11,518 nucleotides of DNA from Bacteroidota bacterium (lineage in GTDB: Bacteria; Spirochaetota; Spirochaetia; JABMQR01), in assembly GCA_013202335.1 (NCBI GenBank), contig JABMQR010000199.1:1-11518 (forward strand), in the 5' to 3' direction. This document shows positions 6,135 to 11,518 of this stretch, one piece after another. The translations under genes were made by a program, and so were the position numbers. Numbering within the stretch: the first letter of the stretch is position 1; every line of letters starts with the position of its first letter. The notes under the pieces were generated by a model. That model was not told where the DNA came from. It searched no databases and saw nothing but the letters and a program-made list of their open reading frames with translations.

Positions 6135-8621
6135 ATGGAGTACAAGGATAATACCAGCATGATTCAGCCAGGTGCGATTCAGCCAAGTGCGATTCTGCCA
6201 AGTGCAATTTTGCACCGGCCACTGGGAAATGAACAACCATACTATCAGAAAGCTTATGAACGGTTTCCCCGTTACCCTTCTGCAGGTGAACCAGTTTCAA
6301 TAGGCTTTGTGGTAGAACCAAAACCTGCAGAGAGTGTGTTTCTCCTCTGGACCAACGATGATTGGGATACAACTCATCAGGTTGATGCTTTGTGTATTGG
6401 AAATACCGATAGTGTGGGGCACAGTGGGTTTGAGCATGCCTGGGTGGCAATGATTCCCGGAACTGAAGCCGGTAAAAGAGTCCTTTATACATTAAAAGCA
6501 TTTACCGGTCAGGGCATAATTGAATCTGAGAATTTCTCATATATGCCGATGCAGAGAATAACCTGCGATCAAATCCAGTTTATAGATAACATAGTGTTAT
6601 ACACCAATGAAGATAGTTCCTGCGCAGTCAGCTGGGAATTTATTCCGGATGGCGACAAACGTATTCGTCAGGAACTTACCGCAGAGCTGAATTATAAGAA
6701 TCCATCTGATAAAAAAAATGTTGGTGAAAAATCACTTTATACAAAAAAGGTTATCGGCAATTACGAACTGAATTTTGATAACAGTGATAATGGGCCTAAT
6801 CTTATACTCCTTGAAAACGGAGTTGAGGTCCTGAAACATTGCGGTCCCATCGAGATTCTTGCAACTTCCGATCGTGAAGTATTTCAAGTGAATCTGGCTT
6901 TTGAAGCGGGTGCAGATGAAAAATTCTACGGTTTTGGTGAGCGCTATAACAAGGTAAATCAACGTGGTCAGATTATTCATTCAACGGTGTTTGAACAGTA
7001 CAAAAATCAGCAGCTGAAAAGTTATATGCCGGTACCATTTTTCTTTACCTCGGAAGGAAGAGGTTTTTATACTGCTGATGATCATAGAATTATCTATGAC
7101 CTCTGTGCAACTGATGCCCGTTTTTGGAAAATGCAGATAGAGATGCATGAAGAAGTAGGGTTGGTCTCTTATATATATACCGGGACACCCGTTGAGATTA
7201 TTTCAGCCTATTCAAAAACTTCCGGATTGCCGGTGATGCCGCCGGAGTGGATTTTTGGTCCCTGGATGAGCAGTAATGAGTGGAATACGCAGGACCGTGT
7301 GCTGGCAGAGGCGCGAAAAACCGCGGGACTTGATATTCCGGCTACTGTTCTTGTGATAGAAGCCTGGAGTGATGAGACCACTTTCTATATCTGGAATGGT
7401 GCAGAGTATCGTCCAAAGAATCCGGAACTCCCTTTTTCCTACAGTGATTTATCATTTGAAAACTCAATATACTGGGATAATCCTAAGGCTATGTCTGATG
7501 AACTTCACGAACTAGGTATGAAGCTTGTTCTCTGGCAAATTCCCATTATTAAAAGATCTTCATGGCCGAATGCACAGCATGAAGCTGATTGGCAGTATGC
7601 AGTAGATAACTCTTTCTGTGTGAAAGAGGCTGATGGAACTCCTTATTATGTACGGCCGGGTTGGTTTCAAACAGGCCTGCTTATGGATTTCTCCAATCAC
7701 AAGGCTGCCGAATGGTGGTTCAAAAAGCGTAATTATCTCGTGAAAGAGTGCGGGGTAGATGGATTCAAGACTGATGGGGGTGAGCACCTTTGGGGAGAAG
7801 ATACACGATTCAGCAATGAGAAAACAGGAACAGAGATGCTTAATGCATATCCGAACTCCTATATTGGTGCATATCATGAGTATCTTAAGGAAAGCAAAGG
7901 GCAGGACGGAGCCACTTTCAGCAGATCCGGTAATCGAGGAGCTCAGAAGTTTCCCTGCCATTGGACTGGAGATCAGGGATCCTCCTGGGAATCCTATCGT
8001 GGGGTAATTAATGCAGTGCTGAATGCTGGACTTTCGGGTATTCCCTTTATTGGATGGGATATTGGCGGGTTCAGCGGTGATATCCCATCATCTGAACTCT
8101 ACCTCCGGTCTGCAGCTGCGGCTGCGTTTTCACCGGTAATGCAGTATCACTCAGAGTTTCATGATCATACAGAACCTCATGTAGACAGGACTCCGTGGAA
8201 TATTGCAGAACGGAATAATACACCTGAAGTTGTAGATATTTATCGTATGTACGCAAAGCTGCGATGCACCATGCTGCCGTACCTGCTGCAGGAGGCGGAA
8301 TACTGCTGCCGGACTGGTGAACCTATGATGCGTCCGTTACTACTGGACAATTCCGAAGATCTGCAGGCATGTACTATTGAAGATCAGTATCTTTTTGGAC
8401 GGGCACTACTGGTTGCACCAATTCTTTTTGAGGGTGCAGAATCACGAAAAGTCTATCTCCCTGCAGGAGAGTGGATTGATGTATGGACGGGGGAGCAATT
8501 ATCCGGACCGGTTTGGACTGAGCGTGAGGCGGGGATTGAGCTGATTCCTCTCTACAGATCAGCTGCTGCTGAATGGCCGTTGGATGACCAACTTTTTATT
8601 ACCGCAATTGCTGACTTGTAG
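6135..8621 (+). CDS. GH31 glycosidase 1 (alpha-xylosidase/alpha-glucosidase-like, KTDGGE type)
   Basis: An 828-residue cytoplasmic enzyme (no signal peptide) that would hydrolyse alpha-glycosides with retention. After a repetitive N-terminus (residues 9-27) comes a beta-rich, Ig/CBM-like extra domain at about 40-135 (GEPVSIGFVVEP to FSYMP), then the GH31 N-terminal beta-sandwich (YGFGERYN at 265-272), the catalytic barrel from about 370 (PEWIFGPW) and C-terminal beta domains from about 700. The nucleophile is D547 in GFKTDGGE and the acid/base is D613 in HWTGDQ; GWDIGGF follows. K605 in QKFPCHWTGD occupies the position where alpha-glucosidases usually have Arg, a pattern closer to alpha-xylosidase-like members. 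The segment VIEAWSDETTFYIWNG is unlike classical alpha-glucosidases. The ATG at 6135 has AAAGGA (6122-6127) 7 nt before it; an internal ATG at 6159 is an alternative without a good site. The family is certain; the substrate is not. Confidence 0.92.
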   Translation: MEYKDNTSMIQPGAIQPSAILPSAILHRPLGNEQPYYQKAYERFPRYPSAGEPVSIGFVVEPKPAESVFLLWTNDDWDTTHQVDALCIGNTDSVGHSGFEHAWVAMIPGTEAGKRVLYTLKAFTGQGIIESENFSYMPMQRITCDQIQFIDNIVLYTNEDSSCAVSWEFIPDGDKRIRQELTAELNYKNPSDKKNVGEKSLYTKKVIGNYELNFDNSDNGPNLILLENGVEVLKHCGPIEILATSDREVFQVNLAFEAGADEKFYGFGERYNKVNQRGQIIHSTVFEQYKNQQLKSYMPVPFFFTSEGRGFYTADDHRIIYDLCATDARFWKMQIEMHEEVGLVSYIYTGTPVEIISAYSKTSGLPVMPPEWIFGPWMSSNEWNTQDRVLAEARKTAGLDIPATVLVIEAWSDETTFYIWNGAEYRPKNPELPFSYSDLSFENSIYWDNPKAMSDELHELGMKLVLWQIPIIKRSSWPNAQHEADWQYAVDNSFCVKEADGTPYYVRPGWFQTGLLMDFSNHKAAEWWFKKRNYLVKECGVDGFKTDGGEHLWGEDTRFSNEKTGTEMLNAYPNSYIGAYHEYLKESKGQDGATFSRSGNRGAQKFPCHWTGDQGSSWESYRGVINAVLNAGLSGIPFIGWDIGGFSGDIPSSELYLRSAAAAAFSPVMQYHSEFHDHTEPHVDRTPWNIAERNNTPEVVDIYRMYAKLRCTMLPYLLQEAEYCCRTGEPMMRPLLLDNSEDLQACTIEDQYLFGRALLVAPILFEGAESRKVYLPAGEWIDVWTGEQLSGPVWTEREAGIELIPLYRSAAAEWPLDDQLFITAIADL
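6159..6212 (+). repeat. 15-bp in-frame tandem repeat at the start of GH31 glycosidase 1
   Basis: Three consecutive 15-bp units begin at 6159, 6174 and 6189, with a decaying fourth at 6204. They encode (M/A)IQPG, AIQPS, AILPS and AIL. The consensus unit is GCGATTCAGCCAAGT. Units 2 and 3 differ at one base, and the copies keep the frame. This precedes the first folded domain, so it is probably a flexible and variable tail. Confidence 0.85.
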
Positions 8622-8630
8622 GAGCTGAAA

Positions 8631-10988
8631 ATGTATTTCCATAAAATAGAACACCCGTTTAATTTCGTGTTTGAACAAGACCACAATGATTTACTTGATG
8701 GAAATATCAGGATGAAAGGGGATGATCTCGGTAGTGACGTCTACAGGGTTTCTGCTGAAGGAAATGGTTGTGGGCGTTGGGAAACACCACCTCAAGAGAC
8801 AGATTTGGCCTTAGTTCAGTTTAAAAGTGTAGACTCATCAGGGTATCTTGAGGTGAGTCAGAAAGGGGAACTTTCTTTATCATTTTGCGGGAAGGAACTG
8901 CTGAAAACCAGAAAAAACTCAGCATTCGGACTGTGCGGAAAAAAGTGGGTATTTTGTTTTGATCTTGCACCTTCAAATCGTTTCTATGGGATGGGTGAAA
9001 AGAATATAGGGTTTGAAAAGTCGGGTGTCCGGACTAAATTCTGGAATACCGATGTATGGGGGGATTTTTCGGATGATGACGGATTATTCGGTGCTACCGA
9101 CCCCATGTATATTTCAATCCCATATATGCTTATTCATACTGCGCAGGATGCCTGGGTGGGAATGCTTGTACATAATCCTTACCCGGTATTTATGGATACA
9201 GGAGCAAGGCAGGTAATTGAAGGAGTAAAGGATTCAGGACAGGATGAACCCTATTTTTATACCGGATCAACCGATGGAATACCTGATCTCTACTTAATTG
9301 TCGGGAAAAGTCCTGCTGAAGTGACAAGAAAGCTGCAGCAGCTGTGCGGTGGAGTTCCAAGACCGCCGTTATGGTCTCTCGGCTATCAGCAATCCCGGTG
9401 GGGGTATGGATCTGCAGGTGACCTCGAGCATTTGGAAGAGAAATTATCTGAACTGGCGATTCCCTGTGATGGGCTTTGGCTGGATATTGATTATATGGAT
9501 GAATATAAAATATTCACATTTGATAAAGAGAAATTTCCAAATCCTTCAGAAACATTCAAATCTGTTACAGGGTGTTATGGACGAAAAATTGTTCCTATTC
9601 TCGATCCCGGTATTAAGCGGGAAGAGAAGTATGATGTGTGTCGGGAAGGGACGGAGGATGACATGTTCTGCCTGACTTCAGAGGGTATGCCCTACGTAGG
9701 GTTTGTCTGGCCGGGAGCATCTCATTTCCCTGATTTTTCATTGGAACGGGTAAAAACATGGTGGGCCGGGAGGACTGAAGAACTGGTTAAGCTTGGGGTT
9801 TCAGGGTTTTGGATCGATATGAATGATCCCAGTACGGGTTCTGCTGAGTTGAGTGAGATGCGGTTTTCTGATGGAACACTTTCACATGAGAGCTATCATA
9901 ACCAGTATGCAAATGGCATGGCAAAATCTGTTCGGAAAGGACTTTTGGATGCTGAACCGATGAAAAGGCCGTTTATTCTTACCCGAAGCGGTTTTATTGG
10001 GATTAATAGCCAGGCAGCAGTCTGGACAGGGGATAATCATTCAAATTACCATCATCTGCGTAAGGCTGTCGAAATGGAGTTGAGCCTTTCGTTGTCAGGT
10101 GTACCCTTTGCCGGTTCTGATATAGGCGGATTTGGCTGCGATGCCGAACCGGAGAATTTTATAGACTGGCATAAAACCTGTTTTCTCTTCCCCTTTTTCC
10201 GTAATCATAGTGCTGACGGCACAGCCAGACAGGAGCCCTGGGCTTTTGGAGAGGATGTGCTTAATATAACTCGTGAGTATATTCGTGCCCGATACGCATT
10301 TCGACCCTATCTCTATAATCTTTTTATCGAGTTGGAAAGAACCGGAGATCCTGTTATTCGACCATTACTCTATGAATTTGACGGATACTTTGCACAGGCT
10401 TCCCAGTTCATGGTTGGGGCTGCAATTATGCAGGCACCAAAAATGGAAGAGGGGAAAGAGAAACAAATTGTGAACATTCCTCCGGGACGCTGGTATGATC
10501 CCTATTCGGGAAAATGGATAGCAGGAAATAGTGATCTTGAAGTTAATTTTTCAGGAGAAAGTACGCCGATATTCTTTCGGGAAGGTTCATTTGTTCCATT
10601 AAGCAGACATGCTGATATTGGTGATCCGTTAACAGAGATTGATTTTTTTGTGTGTGCCGGAGGCAGTGGTGACAGTTCCGGAACCGGACAGTATGAGTGT
10701 GATGGCGGCGAGGGATTTTTTTATAAAGATGGGACAGTAACATCTCTGAATATGGCTTATAGCTTCCATGAAGAGGTTCTCTTGGTCTCAATTCATTGCA
10801 AAAAATCAGATTACCGTTCACTCAGCATACGGATTATGGTTCCTGATGAGGTGATTTCCACTAATCTGAAAGTGACTTATTCTGGCGGTTCAGCAGAACA
10901 AGTTCTTTGTGTGCTTGAAAGCGAAAAGTTCCCGCTGCCGGGTACAAGCAGGAGTATCAATGTATCACAGATAGTGGAGATCTGGTAA
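8631..10988 (+). CDS. GH31 glycosidase 2 (alpha-glucosidase-like)
   Basis: A 785-residue cytoplasmic enzyme with no signal peptide. It has a mutarotase-like beta-sandwich at about 1-235 (FYGMGEKN), then a catalytic barrel starting near LWSLGYQQSRWGYGS (251-260). WLDIDYMDEYKIFTFD (D285, D287, D290) matches the alpha-glucosidase type. The nucleophile is D396 in WIDMNDPS, where most relatives have Glu before Pro (NEP). The acid/base is D468 in VWTGDNHSNYHHLR. SDIGGF and FFRNHS-EPWAFG motifs follow, with C-terminal beta domains from about 590 to the end. Two substitutions stand out: S460 replaces the Arg that usually sits five residues before the VWTGD tryptophan, and 'FIDWHK' replaces the common 'RW' after DIGGF. 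The ATG at 8631 follows TAGGAG (8619-8624), which includes the previous stop codon, so it is coupled to GH31 glycosidase 1. Probably an exo-acting alpha-glucosidase on an imported oligosaccharide; linkage and exact sugar unknown. Confidence 0.92.
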   Translation: MYFHKIEHPFNFVFEQDHNDLLDGNIRMKGDDLGSDVYRVSAEGNGCGRWETPPQETDLALVQFKSVDSSGYLEVSQKGELSLSFCGKELLKTRKNSAFGLCGKKWVFCFDLAPSNRFYGMGEKNIGFEKSGVRTKFWNTDVWGDFSDDDGLFGATDPMYISIPYMLIHTAQDAWVGMLVHNPYPVFMDTGARQVIEGVKDSGQDEPYFYTGSTDGIPDLYLIVGKSPAEVTRKLQQLCGGVPRPPLWSLGYQQSRWGYGSAGDLEHLEEKLSELAIPCDGLWLDIDYMDEYKIFTFDKEKFPNPSETFKSVTGCYGRKIVPILDPGIKREEKYDVCREGTEDDMFCLTSEGMPYVGFVWPGASHFPDFSLERVKTWWAGRTEELVKLGVSGFWIDMNDPSTGSAELSEMRFSDGTLSHESYHNQYANGMAKSVRKGLLDAEPMKRPFILTRSGFIGINSQAAVWTGDNHSNYHHLRKAVEMELSLSLSGVPFAGSDIGGFGCDAEPENFIDWHKTCFLFPFFRNHSADGTARQEPWAFGEDVLNITREYIRARYAFRPYLYNLFIELERTGDPVIRPLLYEFDGYFAQASQFMVGAAIMQAPKMEEGKEKQIVNIPPGRWYDPYSGKWIAGNSDLEVNFSGESTPIFFREGSFVPLSRHADIGDPLTEIDFFVCAGGSGDSSGTGQYECDGGEGFFYKDGTVTSLNMAYSFHEEVLLVSIHCKKSDYRSLSIRIMVPDEVISTNLKVTYSGGSAEQVLCVLESEKFPLPGTSRSINVSQIVEIW

Positions 10989-11027
10989 AACCAGTACTGC
11001 CCTGATGGACATGTCTCTCTCAGGTCC

Positions 11028-11518
11028 TCACATAAGCGGGCTGATATAATCAGTACCCCTGGAGCTGGTTTGTAAATTATGCAGGACTTGTGCGATGGTC
11101 TTGATCCCCTTATCTATTTGCTCTTCGGCAACCGCTGCAATACTCAGGCGCAGGTGGTCATTATAGTCTCTGTTTCCAGCGCAAAATACATTGCCGGGGG
11201 TGCAGAGTACCCCCTCATGTGCAGCTGCCTTATAGACATCTGATGCCCGGATGCCCTGAGGCAGGGGAATCCAGAGATTTAATCCCCCGTTCGGGGCTTC
11301 GAAATGTGTACAAGATGGAAGTTGGTTTCTGACTGCCTTAAGCAGTCTGCTCTGCCGCCGGTGGAAGAGATTCCGTATCTGGTCAAGGTGCTGTTCCCAT
11401 TCACCTAAGCGCAGGTAGTTGTCAAAAGCACGCTGGATAAGCCCTGATGATGCGATATCGGTTAGGTGCTTTGCCTGTAGAATATCACGGTATATTTCCC
11501 TGGGAGCGGAGAGAAACC
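11028..11518 (-). CDS. PLP-dependent aminotransferase, class I/II, C-terminal part (MocR-type or stand-alone)
   Basis: A minus-strand frame runs in from the window end and stops with TGA at 11030-11028, giving 162 complete codons of the C-terminal portion. Readable segments are ASSGLIQRAFDNYLRLGEWEQHL, then IRNLFHRRQSRLLKAV, GGLNLWIPLPQGI, EGVLCTPGNVFCAGN and DHLRLSIAAVAEEQIDKGI. These match the C-terminal small domain of fold-type I aminotransferases; the conserved arginine in LRLSIA normally binds the substrate carboxylate. This form is shared by GntR/MocR regulators and by stand-alone enzymes such as aminoadipate-type aminotransferases. The N-terminal half, including the PLP lysine and any HTH, is outside the window, so the two cannot be separated. 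It converges on GH31 glycosidase 2 with 39 nt between the stops, and its function is unlikely to be linked to the sugar operon. Confidence 0.87.
   Translation of the reverse strand, partial: FLSAPREIYRDILQAKHLTDIASSGLIQRAFDNYLRLGEWEQHLDQIRNLFHRRQSRLLKAVRNQLPSCTHFEAPNGGLNLWIPLPQGIRASDVYKAAAHEGVLCTPGNVFCAGNRDYNDHLRLSIAAVAEEQIDKGIKTIAQVLHNLQTSSRGTDYISPLM

Noticed and set aside
10982..10994. Small hairpin CTGGT-AAA-ACCAG over the stop of GH31 glycosidase 2
   Set aside because: Only a 5-bp stem, with no T-run on either strand; not convincing as the operon terminator. A CCTGA/TCAGG pair nearby is equally weak.
10988..11071. Inverted repeat AAACCAG ... CTGGTTT
   Set aside because: Seven bases about 70 nt apart, one arm inside the aminotransferase coding region; likely chance.
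1..11518. CRISPR arrays, tRNA or rRNA genes, riboswitches, phage or defence genes
   Set aside because: No spaced repeats, cloverleaf sequences or conserved RNA cores were seen; all long intervals are explained by the listed genes.

Overview
The window reads as a bacterial carbohydrate-uptake locus of moderate GC. Its core is six genes, all on the + strand at about 1734-10988: a ROK-family repressor, two CUT1-type sugar ABC permeases, a secreted sugar-binding protein and two different intracellular GH31 glycosidases. The organism is probably a free-living spirochaete or a relative. The main hint is the binding protein's signal peptide, which ends in an 'FASG..E'-like cleavage region often seen in spirochaetal sugar-binding proteins and lacks a lipobox cysteine. 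This is an inference from style, not proof.

Left edge (1-395): the C-terminal 99 residues of an IS4-family transposase enter from outside the window, followed by a short non-coding stretch. A hemerythrin/PAS protein of the DUF438-like architecture follows (396-1622). It is probably a redox, oxygen or metal-sensing signalling protein unrelated to the sugar genes.

Core (1623-10988): a sigma70-type promoter precedes the ROK gene. A perfect 10-bp inverted repeat, AACTTTGTTT-N11-AAACAAAGTT, overlaps its -10 element and resembles XylR-type operators, so the repressor probably controls itself and the genes behind it. Repressor, permease 1 and permease 2 are packed with an 8-nt gap and then an 11-nt overlap. 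A 110-nt gap holding a GC-rich hairpin separates permease 2 from the binding protein. After the binding protein comes a strong intrinsic terminator, then a single operator-like half-site, then the GH31 pair, whose genes are 9 nt apart. No ABC ATPase gene is present, as is usual for CUT1 systems that share an MsmX/UgpC-type ATPase encoded elsewhere.

Working model (inference): the binding protein and permeases import an alpha-linked oligosaccharide, and two cytoplasmic retaining GH31 enzymes with different active-site signatures take it apart. The first (D547/D613) has a KTDGGE nucleophile motif and a QKFPxHWTGD acid/base motif, reminiscent of alpha-xylosidase-like members. The second (D396/D468) is of the alpha-glucosidase type (WIDMNDP, VWTGDN) but lacks a normally conserved arginine. 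The ROK protein would sense a released sugar. The substrate cannot be read from the sequence; a mixed xylosyl/glucosyl or an unusual glucosyl oligosaccharide are both possible.

Right edge (11028-11518): a convergent minus-strand gene, cut by the window end, encodes the C-terminal part of a fold-type I PLP-dependent aminotransferase, either of MocR type or a stand-alone enzyme.
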